DNA from: Brachionus rotundiformis
Taxonomy: Eukaryota > Rotifera > Eurotatoria > Ploima > Brachionidae
Reading direction: 5' to 3'
Length of the DNA stretch: 64,000 nt
Assembly (NCBI GenBank): GCA_016802295.1
Contig: JAESIW010000124.1
Coordinates: 434,001 to 498,000 of the forward strand
How positions within the stretch are numbered: position 1 is the first letter of the stretch; each line of letters begins with the position of its first letter. The notes beneath the pieces are model-generated. The model did not search any database and was not told where the DNA came from. It saw nothing but the letters and a program-made list of their open reading frames with translations. Both the position numbers and the translations under genes were made by a program. Below, one piece after another: positions 32,676-46,109 of the stretch.

Positions 32676-34329
32676 ATGGGTCTACCAAGCAAAAAAACCA
32701 AGTTCCACGCATTTAAGAATATTTTTTCCACCATTTTCTTTGGTTATTTTTCATACACGACTGTCCGAGAGGCCAAGATTCACAATTTCATTATAGCACT
32801 CATATTCCGCTCACTGCAGCTCCTTATTCTCATTTACGTCATAGGGTAATGTTTTTTGAACCAAATTATCTATTTGATAATTTTTTTCAGCTGGGATATA
32901 GTAAAAAATAAGAGCTACCAAGCTACCGATTCGGTAAGCAGTACTGTCACATCCAAGGTTAAAGGTCTTGGCTACGTCAAGTACCAAGATAGACTGCGAT
33001 CACTAGACCCGGATATTTTACACCGGTCTGAATTTAATTACCGGATTTTTGACGTAATCAAATCTCTTATCTAAAACCTGATTTTATTTTTAAATTAATT
33101 AGACTGCTGACTACATAATCCCTCCTAATGAATACAATTCAGTAAAAAATCTAATTAATAGAATTATTTTCTTAAAAATTTTATTTAAAATTAGATTTTT
33201 TTAATGACAAATTTTGTTGAAACCATTCAAACTCAGTCACTTTGTGAAGAAGACCTAACTAAAAATTATTTTCAGTAAAAAAATAATAAAACTAATTAAT
33301 TAATTTATATTTTTAATTTAATGTTATTAACTTTTTTCTAAAGTTGCTCCCAAGACTCTGATTGTGAGATAAAATCGAGCTTGTACAATAACTGGAATGG
33401 AGTTCCGACAGGCAAGTGTGTTAAGTCCACTGTAGATGGATCAATATCGGTGTGTGAAATTAGCGGATGGTGTCCTGTCGAGATCGAGACAGAGTTAGAT
33501 CAGAAAAATTTTAGATAAAAATAAATTTATTAATTAATTTAAAGATCAACTAGAAATTTGATTCAAAATATAGAAAATTTTACAATTTTTATCAAAAATG
33601 ACATCCATTTTAAGAAATATAAAAAAAGACAGTAGTAATAATTTTATTTAAATATAAAAAAAGATAATTTTTTTCTTTAAACAAAAAAACAGGAGGAACA
33701 TTTTGCCAAATATATCAAATGAATACATATCTATGTGTCGATACCATGCGGTCAGTGATCCCTATTGTCCCATTTTTGTGGTCAAAAATATCCTTGATGA
33801 GGCTGAGCCAGATGAGGTGGAACGGAAACTGATGTTAAAAAAAGGAGGAGTCATCCAGGTGGAAATAAATTGGGAATGCAACTTGGATTTGGACTTTAGC
33901 AAATGCATGCCCAGATACTCTTTTGAAAGATTTGATTTAAAGTTCAGGGATTTGACCGGCGCCAGTGGATTTAATTTCAGGTAATTTAAGGTAGAACATT
34001 TTGAGAGAAATTTTTTTTCAGACTTTTTGTAAACTAGGTTTGCTGATAAATTTGTAGTCAATGGAACATTGTATCGAACTCTGGTCAAAGCATACGGACT
34101 TAGGTTTATCATAGTTGTGACCGGAAAGGCTGGCCGATTTGATTTTATACCACTATTTTTGACGATTGGAGCTGGAATAGGCTTGATGGCCATACCAACT
34201 TTAATTGCCGATTTTGTTTTGCTAAATTTGACCAAAGATAGAAAGTTTTACCAGCAGCTAAAAGAGTATGATCATAAAGACCAGAAGGCTAAGGAAACGA
34301 ATGTGAAAGTGACTGAAAATCGATTTTAA
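32676..34329 (+). CDS. P2X ATP-gated cation channel, paralogue A (eight exons)
   Basis: Exons 32676-32845, 32891-33053, 33103-33141, 33195-33274, 33344-33493, 33545-33631, 33693-33980 and 34038-34329. All introns are GT/AG and phases agree, giving 422 residues. N-terminal YTTVR matches the family YxTxK/R phosphosite. TM1 follows (LQLLILIYVIGW). ATP-contact residues: KVKG, NFTIFIKN, NFR and KAYGLRF. All ten ectodomain cysteines are present, and SGWCPVE, DPYCPIF and KGGVIQVEINW are diagnostic. TM2 lies near GAGIGLMAIPTLIADFVLL. The receptor opens a Na+/Ca2+-permeable trimeric pore on binding extracellular ATP. Exon 3 has only 39 nt. The donor at 33494 (GTTAGA) is the weakest junction. First of a tandem cluster. 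Confidence 0.9.
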
Positions 34330-36159
34330 ATAAATAAAATAGTTTAGCTTGTTTAAATTATAGAAATTTTATCAAAAATTAATTGTAAATTTATCATTTA
34401 AAATAAATAAAACTGTTTTTGATTGTTTTATATGAATACTATTAACTTTGTTTAGATTCATTACAAGTGGGCAGAGGGACTTTTCCTATCAATTTTTGCA
34501 AACAGATGAAAAAATTTTGCCAATATTTTATCTATTTTTATTATAAACATATTTTAAAATAATCAATCTCTAAAAATAAAATCTATTTTGATATAAACTG
34601 AATGCTAAAAATTTTAAATTTGATCAAAAATATTAATTAGTCGCATTAACTATTTTTTAGATGTTCGTATTAGGCTTTCATTATTCCATTTGGTGCAGTG
34701 AGAAAATAAAATTTAAAATTTCTACAATTAAAATATTTTGCTTCAACAGTATTATTTGTTATAAAATGGCTGTCAATTTCCCATAACCAGAAACACTAAA
34801 AGTCAAAAATTAGGCAAAGAAAGTTGAAGAATAAGTTAAAGAATTAAATTGAAAGATCCGGAATTTTTGCCATTTGAATTTTTGGTAATAGTGACTGTGT
34901 CCGAATTGACCGGCTAAGCCATTGATGGGCGGTCAGTCAGCTGGTCTCATTTTAATGACAGCCAAAAAATATGAGAAAAAAATTTTGTTAATTTTTTATT
35001 TTGTTTAAATAATTTAAAAATTTAATTAAATGTGGAAAATTATAGGAATCCATTTTTTAAAAATATGTGAATTTTTTCTTTATTAAGATGAAATTTGATT
35101 AATTGAATTTTTTTGAAAATTAATCATATCCATAATTAAAGTTAATTAATGCAGTACATGCAAACTCCATGATCATAGTTTAAATTAAGAAATTATCTAA
35201 TTCTAAATAATGACTTGAGTATAAACAACCAAAACACTTAAAAGTATCTAATTGTAATCTTTCATCGTATGGTTAAGTTAAATCACTTGAATTATCTTTT
35301 TAATATTTAAACAAAAGCTTTAAACCATTCATTAAAAAATTTATTTACAATCAAATTTATTAATAAAAATTAAAAAAAAATTCTACCTAAATATAAACAG
35401 ATAAATGTTTAATTCAACTCTTTTCTAAGTTAAATATAACAAATTATTTATACAGACTAATCTTATATAGCCAATTTTTCACATCGAAATATTAGGCCGT
35501 TTTGATAGCCGGGTCTGATAAATCCTTTAAATATTAAAATTTTTTAGAAAAAAGAATTGAGCATAAACAAAATCATTTATTTTTTAGGAAAAAAAATTTC
35601 CCTCGCGACCATCAAAACGACAAATATCAACTTTTGGCGGTCTAATGGCCGCAACACACGGTACCCAACACTATTTTTTAAGTAATTAATGTATTTTAAT
35701 TAAAATACTTTCCAAATTTAGTGGGTTTAATTTTCTAAAAATTAAGAAAGCAAGATTTAGTCAGTAGAGCCTTATGTTATCGGTAAAGAAGGTTTAGTCA
35801 GCTAATTCAGTGGATCGATTCGGTTACGAAGGATAACCATTTTGAATTATAAGATCGGCTTTGCTACCAGGGAATAGTTGGTTAAATCAAAAGGTTGGAT
35901 CGATTGCCAAATTAGAGTCACTAGAATATGTTAAGACTAGTGCAACAGATTACAATTCAATTATTCAATTTTTTAATTGGACGGAAAGTAAATAGCAATT
36001 TGGCTTGATTTCAAAAGTCATAAGGTTAAAAAAAGCGTTTTAATTTTTACTTGCATAATCATTAAAATTTAAAATTTTTATTAATGACTTAACATTAACG
36101 TTAAGAAGTCACTGACAATGTTATCAGTTATCATTTTTTTTTTAATTTGAAAATTCACA
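34330..36159. other. Intergenic, AT-rich
   Basis: No gene. A weak inverted repeat (CCGTTTTGATAG near 35495, its complement near 35615) may be another small foldback relic. Confidence 0.4.
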
Positions 36160-36393
36160 GCAAAGTAAAATTTTTGATCAAATTTCAAGCGCTCAGTCTT
36201 GCTCAAACATTTTTAGATGCGCAATTAAATTTCATCGCTGATTTTTTATTCTTTTAACATTTCAGAGCTTTATTTTCAAACTTTTGAAAAAAAGGATTGT
36301 AATTTCTAAAAATGCAATGAAATTTAATTGCGCATCTAAAAATGTTTGAGCAAGACTGAGCGCCTGAAATTTGATCAAAAATTTTACTTTGCT
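36160..36393. repeat. MITE-like foldback element, about 76-bp inverted arms
   Basis: Arms 36160-36235 and 36317-36393 match almost perfectly when inverted: AGCAAAGTAAAATTTTTGAT, GCGCTCAGTCTTGCTCAAAC and GATGCGCAATTAAATTTCAT blocks. The loop of about 80 bp has no coding capacity. Confidence 0.85.
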
Positions 36394-36960
36394 AAATTCA
36401 CTAAAAAATGACAAAAAGCAAATAATTTTTAATGTTCTATTTTAAACAAAAAATTCATATCTTACATGAAAATAAATAATGATCAATTTTTTAAAAATTT
36501 ATTTTTATTTTTTTAAGTTTTAGTTTTAATATTTTTTGGTTAGTTCGGCATCCTAAAACTAACAATTCAACTATTAAGCCAGTTATTAAACTAAAGATTA
36601 AGCATTTTTCTTTAAGAAGTTTTATTTTGAAGCAGATGATGACCCATCCTATCATACGCATTAATTACTTAGAAATCATTCTTTTGTTCTTTTTTCGACT
36701 ACAGTGACATGTCGTTATAGTCGGAACAGTTCAAAATGAAAACCAGTGTTCGATACATAAGAACATGTCACTAAGATCGAGCAATTACGTTACATCATTT
36801 TGTAGAGAATTGTACTTAGAAAAATCTGTTCGAGACATTTTTTTAATATTGAGTTTAGTTAGTTTTTTAACAAGATTTAGATGAAAAAAAAACGAATCAT
36901 CAAAACAATATACTAAAAAACAGACATCTAAAGAACAGAATTTTTTGTATTATTTGTTTT
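36394..36960. other. Intergenic with a weak inverted motif pair
   Basis: GTGACATGTCGTTATAG near 36705 and its near-complement near 36760-36783 form a short inverted pair; GTTCGA motifs recur nearby. No gene. Confidence 0.35.
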
Positions 36961-37018
36961 AAATTATTTTCTTTATACATCGCCTATAAGGCGTCCAATG
37001 AAATAAATAAATAAAAAA
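36961..37018 (+). repeat. Dispersed retroelement 3' tail, second copy
   Basis: CTTTATACATCGCCTATAAG then GCGTCCAATGAAATAAATAA, the plus-strand counterpart of the minus-strand unit at 3340-3407. Confidence 0.65.
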
Positions 37019-37822
37019 AATAAAAAGCTTCTTTTTTATTTAATAGTCCAAAATAAGAAAAAAAAATCGTATTTTTTATTTAATGTGATGGGGATCATGT
37101 AGGACCATGAAGTGACATATATAGGGAAAATATTACACATATAGGGATCTTTATACAGAATGCATGTCTCCATATCTGCTTCTAATTTTTGTTTTACCTT
37201 CGTATACAAAATTTACTCTTTTTTTCCGATTAAAAGCGCAAAATTTTGGCAGACATTTTGATGAAGCGCCTAAAAAGGTGATATATGAAGATTGTGTTCT
37301 TGAAATGGGCATAAAGTTTTGTAGATAACTTTAAGAGCTTTTTTAAAAGAAATTAGTTCATAAGAACTTAAAAATTAAAAAATTTTGCAAAAATAACTCT
37401 AATTAACTTATCTATTGATTAAATCAGATTTTCTAGACCTTTGTGTGTGTGTTTTTTATGGCTGATTTTTATGGGAAGTTATTCAATATTTTTGAACAGA
37501 TGGAAAAAATTATTATGATTGTAATACATCAGATTAGAGAAAGATATATATATACTTCGAATTAATGTTTTAGATTTTGGCTCATCATTATTTTAATTTT
37601 AAAATAAAATGATAAACAATTTTAATTTTTTCAAATAATCTTTATTTGAATTTTTTTTCCAATTTATACTTAGCTGATCTATTATCAATGAAAATAGGGA
37701 AAACTAACAAGTGCAGAAATTTGAATATTTTACGAAGTATTTTTTTTGACTGGCTCGGAGATAAAGATTGTATTTTATGTTGGAGGGAGCATGATCTGGA
37801 TCCCTGACTTTATGCCATTTAT
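37019..37822. other. Intergenic, AT-rich
   Basis: No gene seen. Confidence 0.4.
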
Positions 37823-37996
37823 GCACTTTTTGCCATATGTTTAGATGGAAACTCAAATCAACTATGATATACTATTTGGTTCTTTAAACTAATGGCTCAG
37901 AAAATAAACCCGACTTTGTTAACCCATGAATTAAAAGAACCTTAAAGTACATGATAGTTGATCAGAGTTTCCATCGAAACATATGGCAAAAAGTGC
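37823..37996. repeat. Foldback element, about 64-bp inverted arms
   Basis: Arms 37823-37887 and 37934-37996: GCACTTTTTGCCATATGTTT, GATGGAAACTC and GGTTCTTT blocks are repeated inverted with a few substitutions around a 46-bp loop. Confidence 0.8.
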
Positions 37997-38139
37997 ACAA
38001 AAGTTTCAATATGGGGATATACTTTCCAATTTTCACTTTTCCTTATTTTATATATCTATAACTACATAAAGAACATATAAGTTATAGTCTGGAACTTAAT
38101 GATAAAGGAGACATAGAGTATCTTTTTTAAATACTATAT

Positions 38140-38382
38140 TTGTATGGTTTCATTGACAATAGATTCTCTTTACTTAATATTTTAAATTATTTTCTCTTAT
38201 CAGAAAAACTATCGTGTTGGTTTATTGAATGCTTTTTTATAGTTCAGTTCAATCAGACCGAATGGTCAAGTTTGGTCACATTAGCTCATATAATTTATCT
38301 TTGGCGCTTTGAAAGAAAAGAAACAACTAATCTATCTAATTATTTTGGTATTGAAATCAATATTTTAGCTTCAAATAATTAA
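38140..38382 (+). pseudogene. Possible ISXO2/Merlin-type transposase fragment
   Basis: 80 codons including SLVTLAHIIYLWRFERKETT and NLSNYFGIEIN. This resembles the helical segment (LSL..ILHLIYLW ... GIS..TV) upstream of the catalytic core in ISXO2-like/Merlin transposases. No DDE residues follow. A short relic at best; the assignment rests on motif resemblance. Confidence 0.3.
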
Positions 38383-41300
38383 AAAGTGACAAATCTTCTA
38401 ATTAAATGTTTTGTTAATCAATTAAGGTGTAAATTTTTAATTTTATCATTAATTAAATATAATACAGTTTTTATTGCCAAGTTATTGAACATTTTAACAT
38501 TTAATAATAAACAAATTATTTTTAAAAAAATGGGAACTGATTAACCAAATACCAGGAAATAACCAATTCAGAATATTTTTAACCCAGCAAACACTTTTTT
38601 CCAAATAATTTTTTTAGCAAAAAAATACTATTGAACCAAATAGTCAGAATTTGTTGAAAAATTCTACATGAAAACAAATGATGATTTATTTTAATTTTAG
38701 TTTTTGTTATTTTTTAATTTAATTAAAAGAATGTATGAGCAAATAAAGAATAAAGATATAAAATGAAATAATAGATTTTTTAAGTTAATAACTAATTATT
38801 GAAGATATTTACCAATTTATTAGGATCAAGATTAAATTGGCAAAAGCCAGTTTATGGTCTGAAACTAATTTTTATAAAATAAAGATTTGCCAATTTTGTT
38901 GCTATGAATTTTTTATTATCAAGTAACAATATAATCTATTTGTTTAAAGACAATTGTGGGAGACTGACTCATGATAATGGCCTATTCTCTGGAGAGTTCT
39001 GATATGCCACTCACATAATAATAAACAATTCTTTTTTATATTCGACTAGTTTAATTTAAGATGTTATTAATGAACATCAACTAGAAACAAGTACTTAAAT
39101 TCAATTGTTCAAAAGACATGTTTGACTAATGAAATAAATTTTTAATTTCAATCTGATTGAACATTATTGTAAGGCACTCAAATAAATTCTTTAGTGACAT
39201 CAAGTCTCTCAAGTGGTTGAAAAACTAATTTAAGTTTTCGCTTCACTTTTCCAAAGTTAAATACAAAAAAAGCAAAATTTACAGAGAAAATTCAAAGTCT
39301 AATTTAATTGCTTTTTTTTTTAATAAAACATCTAATATACTTAAGCATTTAATTAGAAAAAAAATTTGAATTTAAATTACATTTTAAGTAAATTTTTGTC
39401 GATTGGTACTTTATTAGATAATTCAAACAAACATTGGAATTTTATTTATTTAAATCGTTGGTATTTTATCAATTGAGCAAACAATTTGCAATAGACCAGA
39501 TTGGTAAAAGATAGGATTATGTTTACAATTATACTTATTATTTGTTTGCTGTTAAGTTGAATATTAGAAATATTAGATCCATTGATAAGATCAGAATAAT
39601 TAAAGAGAATTGTTATCTGAGTAAAGATCTGAACATTGTCAGTTTGTGACTAGGCCAAAAGAGTTCATTGCATAAATTGGAAACATGGCAGTAATATTAG
39701 GCTTTAAAAAGCCTGTTTAATAAATTTAATTAATTTTTGTTAGATCAACTTATCTTTATTGAATTAAAATTAAACCATTTGGTCTCATATTAAGATAAAT
39801 TTTTAAACATTCACTTTAAGCTTTTGTTCTATTAATTTTTGATACTTTTTTAGCATATCATATTAAACCATAAAATTATCAATTTTCTCTCTTTTCAACT
39901 ACAATCAATCAATTTTGTCAACTAAGATACTGAATGTTATTAGTTAAGTCAAAGTATGTAAAAAATTTAAATCATGTTTAGACTAGACAGACGCTCGTCA
40001 TGAAGATAATGAATTTTCGGAATTATTTATTATACATTTATTGACATGCTTCAAAATGCTATCTATCTTTTTCTTTTTAAATATGAACATATGACAAACA
40101 TTTGCCATAAATATGCTTCTGTTAGGTTACAGGATCTAAGTTCTTGTTTTTGTACAAGAACCAAAAAGGAAATAAACCAATTACCAAAAATTTTATGTAA
40201 CAAATTTAAAATTATTTATATCAAAAGAGTATATTTTTATCCATATCCTAATTGATGGACTAAAAGAATTATTTTAAAATCATTCGCCTTAATCATTTTG
40301 GAAACTAGTTTGACAACTGGACCAACATATAGTCAAGTTATCAAGTCAAAGACCAATTTCAATGGAAAGCTGTATTATTTATTCATATATATATTTTATA
40401 GTTTGGATTCTAAATTTGAAGAGTCTGGTAAATTGGGTCGTGTAGATGAACCAATGTTAAAAGAAAAAAAATGATCAGGTAAACTGAACTCTTGGCACTA
40501 GTTTTTTCATTTGGCCTTATCTGGTAACACATGTTAAGATGAATTTTTTAGATATCCAAGGCTCTGCTCTTTTAGTATGGTTATGTTTATTAAATTTAAG
40601 TATTAAATTACTGATAATTTAAAATTCAGACATTATAATAAATAAATTATATGGTTAATTTTTTGAAAATAATAAAAATTTTATTTTTAAAATCAATATA
40701 TTAAATATTTGTTAGATTCGATGATAAGTACATTTGATTCCATAAGAAAATGGGATGCATCGGTCCTTAAGCCACTCAGATTTTTATTCTTTAATGGACC
40801 TGGGAAAATAGAAATCCATAAATTATTAAAATTATAGTGAAAATATTTTTTTAATTTCATTTAATCTTTATTTTGGTTTTTTTTTATTAAAGCTTGGAAA
40901 AAAATAATCGAAAATTAATTTGTATTATTATGTTAAGAGCAAACAAATTAATCAAAATGAAAAAACGAAATTATTTTTTATTTGGATTTTGGGTAAAAAT
41001 ACTTTTAAAATAAAAAATAAAATCAAGATCGATTTCTTTTTTTTATTTTAGCTATTATTATTTTTATTTAAAGTCTTTGGCTCAATTAAAATCAATCATA
41101 AAAAAAAACGCATTGAGGAAATAATTAAAAGTTAAATAAAACAATTTCACTTAATTAAAAATCAAATTATGTTTGTTTAACATTCATTTCATAATGAAAA
41201 TCAAGAATAAAAAATTTATTTTTAACAACTTGATCAAACGATCTCTGTGAGCCGACTCAAATATCCCAGCTCAATTTTTTTTTGTATAAAATTGATCCAT

Positions 41301-43589
41301 TTTTCAAATTAGCTTTATCATTTTTGTGTAGGATAATTATAAATTTTGACAATAAATATTGGAAGCTAATTTGAATATTTTAATCAGCAACTTCTTGCTT
41401 TAAATTAATAAAACATTATCTAAAGGCTTTAAGCTCTCAGTACCATTCCAAAAAATGCTTCCATTTCATAATTTATAAAAAATTACAGGGTTAAATTTTT
41501 AATTTATAGATCATTTTTATCAACTAAATTGTATTTAATGAAACATGTCGAATATTAATGCTGAAAACTAAATTTCTAAGTGGAGTAATGCGAGTTTAAT
41601 GACATAATTTCCATTATGGCTAAATTATAATAGATATATTCAAATCAAAATTTAAATTTTCAATTATCAGTTTATATTTATTTAGGAATTTGATGATTGT
41701 TTATTAGAAGAGTCCATAAAAATAGGCAAAAATAGTCAAAGTACTTGAAAAAGCTTTTGAGCTCGAGGACTAGATAAGCAAACAAAACAGGGCCTTGTTA
41801 AGATATAAAGTTGGAAATAATTTTGGAGTAAATTGGCTAAAAGGAAATTAATATTTAAATTAAAACCCAATATTTTTCAATAAATTAGAAATTGTTGACA
41901 TTTTTGCTTGAGACAGGTACCACATATCGTGATTTTTAATGAAAAGTTTTATCTTGACTACAATCATTATAAAACAAAAATCGATACTTAACTATCTATT
42001 TTTGATTTGACTGAATTGATTATTTAAAAAATTGAAAAATGAGCAACAATTTTGTTTTAGTAAATTATTTATGTGTTTTTATTACTTAAGACTGACTATT
42101 TGGCCAATAGACTAAGTCTTTCTTTCACCTAGCATCTTGCCTAATCTTTTTGGATAAATGTGTTGGAATAAATCTTTAATTTGAAGGCAAATTGATAATA
42201 TTAAATGTCTTAAATGAAGATTAAATTCAATGATAAGGACTTGAGAAAATGCTGAGGTTAATTAAGGTTTCTTAAAAAGCTAAGTATTATTTTCTCTCAG
42301 GAGAACCAATTTATCTGCAAACAAATCTTTAGTTTTAATTTTGAAAATAAAATAGAGCCAATCGACCAGGGATTTGAGGAGATATACAAACAATTTGAAT
42401 TCATTATGATAAAATTACGCATTAATAAATTAAATCTTTAAATTATTAATTTAATATAATAAATAAAACCTTTTCATTTGTTATTACAGAAGGGGTCATT
42501 TGTTGGAAGATAGATGGTTAAAATGCTACTAAAAATTTTTTCTTGATTTGTTTGGAAATATAAAAGTTGGATTAAAATCTGTATTTCTACGAATTTAATA
42601 GAGAAAATGATCTAGAAGATAAACTATTCTAAGTATGATAGTTCTTGATATAAGTTGTTAACTTTTTTGAAAAAGATGGCTATTACTTTGATAATGATAA
42701 AAATTTGAATAAGAAAAAATTTCTTTAAATTTATAAGTTTTTATTTTAAAAAATTGAGACAAAGAGATACATGAAACAAAAAACAAATAAAACATGTTTA
42801 TCTAATATTTTTTTATCATATAAACATTATGTTTTATTCAATTTTTTTGAAAAATTTTATGGCAAGACTCAAAAAGAATCTAGTTGGCTAAGTTACAAAC
42901 TATTTTTATTTATGGAGTTATTAAACTGAAAGTGGTATTCCAATTTGCAGAAATTATTTCCAATGTAAATTCTTTCTGTGACTAGTAATCGTGAATTACT
43001 TGGTCAAAATGTGCTTTTTGCCAAGAATATTTTCTGCTGGACCGACACTTATCAACCAATTGTTAACTTTCCATTGTACAATTTAACTTATAGTCTCAGA
43101 CCTTTTTTCACTTCCACGTTATTAATTAAATCATCCTTTTTTTTCGCTTTAAGTGTTCTTCCATTCTTTTATTCAAAGATATTAACTCTAACTGTGATAA
43201 CAAATTAACAATATATACAATAAAAAATTTAATTTATTTTAGTTTTTTATTTGCTTGAAAATTTTTTAACAATATGTCAAAAAAGTTTTAATTTATCAAT
43301 TGTATTAATTGATTGAAAAATAAACAAAAAATATTTTAAAGAATGAGAGATAAAAGTTTAAATAATTTTCTTAATGCATCCGTGATGCAGATTTAATTTA
43401 TCTTTGCTTATTTAAGTAACATAAAAAGAATTTTTCTATAATCTAGATACATAGATCACTATTGCTTTCAAATCAATTTAAACTTGTTATAATCAATTAA
43501 ATAGAAAAAAAACCTTGGAAAATCTAATTCAAACAACCAATTCTTTTAATTAGTTAAAAGCCTGGCAAACTCAGATTAAATGCTCAAAC
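38383..43589. other. Long intergenic region, AT-rich
   Basis: No supportable gene. Open frames at 40046-40255 (69 codons) and 42978-43208 (76 codons, hydrophobic) lack recognisable features. Confidence 0.4.
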
Positions 43590-45453
43590 ATGGCTCGAGT
43601 AGATAGGTTCAAGAATGGATTTTTGGGATTTTTTGTCTACTCAACAGTTAGGTCAGCGACCATAAAGTCGCACAGAGTCGGAATCGCCTACAGACTAGCT
43701 CAATTCATTCTATTAATTTATATAATTGGATGGGAGCTTATATACAAAAAGGGTTACCAAGCATTCGACAGTGTGTCAAGCTCAGTGACCACCAAAGTCA
43801 AGGGTCAAGGCTTTGTGCCAATAAATGCGTCTATTGATCGATCAGTGGACAAAAGTGACCCGTTTTATTACCAAAAGCTGTTCGCGTTTGATCTCAACAA
43901 AACTTACAGGCTTTTGGACACGGCTGATTATGTTGTACCACCAAACGAGTACAACAGCATTTTCATAATGAGCAATTTCATCGAGACCACGCAGACCCAA
44001 GGTCGCTGTGATGAGGTAAATTTTTTAGTCAAATTAATTAAATAATTAAAAAAAATATTAAGATAATTTTTATCATTTATTAGTCAGGAAAAGAATATAA
44101 ATTTGTAATATCTTTTTAAAATAAATAATAAAATTTAAAAACTCAACTAACTCATTTTAAATTATTTTGGTAATGGGAAAAAGATTTATATTTTTCGAAA
44201 ATTTATTTATCATTAGTAGTAATTATTTACTCAAAACAAAAGCTATATTGTTATCAAATTGGAATAAAATTTCATGCTATTTTACTTTTAGGAAGTAACT
44301 AAACCAAAAGCCAAATGCCTAAACGATGAAGATTGTTTGGCACTTGGTGATGCAACAAACAGCTGGAATGGTAATTAATATTCTTACAAAGTGAAAAATT
44401 ATCTAATTAAATCATTTAAGGAATTCCAACTGGGCGATGCATTAATTCTACAACAACTCCCGGTGTAAATGTTTGTGAAGTATTGAGCTTTTTTCTAAAG
44501 GTTAAAATAAAAAGTTAAATTTCTATCCAAAACCAAGATCAAGGCCTGGTGCCCTACAGAGCATGAAGATTCCAGAAATGAAGACCATTTGATCAGAAAT
44601 GTACTCAATTACACAATTTTTATCAAAAATGATATTGAATTTAAAAAATTCTACAAAAAACAGTAATTTAATAAAATTAATTAAAAATAATAATAAACGT
44701 GTATCAACCATAAAATCTGTTATTTACAGAAGAAATATTCTTCCGTTCATTACCAATAAGTATATATCAAGATGTAATTATCATCAAACAATTGGTAATA
44801 AAAATATTTTTATTTTTTATAACTTAAGATAACAAATTTAGAAATTAAAATATCTTTTGTAATGTTTTAATTTTAATTTTCAGACCCGTACTGTCCGGTG
44901 TTCCAAGTTGACTACATAATGACGCTGGCCGAGCCAGAAGAAGAGCAAAAGTACCGCATGTTGTACAAGGTATGCGGATTATTATCCTCCCTAGCTATTT
45001 ATCCCAAGCTTAATAATTAATTCTTGCCAGGGTGGCGTTATAGTTATAGAAATAATTTGGAATTGTGACTTTGATTTTAATGACAAGTGCCTTCCAAAGT
45101 TTGAGTTTAGGAGATTTGATGCCAAAGAAACCAAGACAGCCACCGGATTCAACTTCAGATTTGCCAATAGATTCAGGATTGACGGAGTCGAGTACCGGAC
45201 ATTGTACAAAGCTTATGGGCTCAGATTTATCATAAATGTGTCCGGAACAGCCGGAAAGTTCAACATAGTACCTTTGATGATGACTATTGGAGCTGGTCTC
45301 GGTCTCATGAGTATAAGTGTCATTGTGGCTGATTGTGTAATGCTTCATTGTACCAAAAATAAGACTCTTTACCAAAAAATAAAGGAGGGAGAGCTTAAAA
45401 AAGATCTAATGGCCGGCACAACCACAACTTCAACTCTCTACAATGATAATTAA
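43590..45453 (+). CDS. P2X ATP-gated cation channel, paralogue B (seven exons)
   Basis: Exons 43590-44015, 44292-44370, 44421-44479, 44538-44662, 44730-44794, 44884-44969 and 45031-45453, all GT/AG and in phase, giving 420 residues. Features: YSTVR phosphosite, TM1 (LAQFILLIYIIGW), VTTKVKGQGF (ATP-contact lysines), TADYVVPPNEYNS, ten conserved ectodomain Cys, NYTIFIKN, RNILPFI, DPYCPVF, GFNFRF, YKAYGLRF, GKFNIVP, and TM2 near GAGLGLMSISVIVADCVML. A short cytosolic tail follows (YQKIKEGELKK). The first exon covers what is three exons and more in paralogue A. Family role as for paralogue A. No frame lesions. Confidence 0.93.
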
Positions 45454-46109
45454 ACACTGTATTTTAACATTTTATTAGACTTATTATATTTAAAATAAAT
45501 TTTTTTGTACATAATTTTTTTATCTTAATAAATAAAGATCTAATTTTTAAAAAATTAAAAGATTGAACGATAAAAAGATTGAATTGAGCGCTTCGATTTT
45601 TAAATTGAATTTAAACAATCAAGTGTTAATAATTATTTTTATTTAAAAAAAAATTCTTTGCGTTTTAATTAATTAAATAAATTTTTTACAATTAGCTTAA
45701 ATAATTAATTAATCAATCGCAAACATGAGATTATTCTGACTTCTTTTCAAGATATTTTATTAAAGTACTTACACAATTAAATATTTATTAATATTTCTAT
45801 TAGACTCAGATGTAATCAAAAAAACAAACTTTAAAAAAAAATAAAAAAATATTAAAAAAATCGATTTTATTTTATGCAATCTAGATGTATTATTGTCCCA
45901 ATCTGCACAATACAGAACCAATTTTCTTCCAAGATATTTTTAAATTTTTCTGACAGGAAATTTGAGAACATACAGTACCGAACTAAAAGCATCTTCATAA
46001 CGTACCAACTGTAGGAAGTGAATTTAAAAATTCCATTCTTCAAATAATAAAAAAAATATTAAGAATTTTAAAAAAGCTTTAAATTGTTTAATATTTTTTT
46101 CTTTGGAAT
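45454..46109. other. Intergenic, AT-rich
   Basis: 3' flank of P2X paralogue B; AATAAA at about 45529. No gene. Confidence 0.4.

Noticed and set aside
33494..33544. Reading P2X paralogue A as a pseudogene because its simple open frames end early
   Set aside because: Every early stop lies in an intron with usable GT/AG ends, and the spliced phases agree across all eight exons.
33762..34235. 157-codon minus-strand open frame
   Set aside because: Antisense shadow of P2X paralogue A exons 7-8.
45010..45375. 121-codon minus-strand open frame
   Set aside because: Antisense shadow of P2X paralogue B exon 7.
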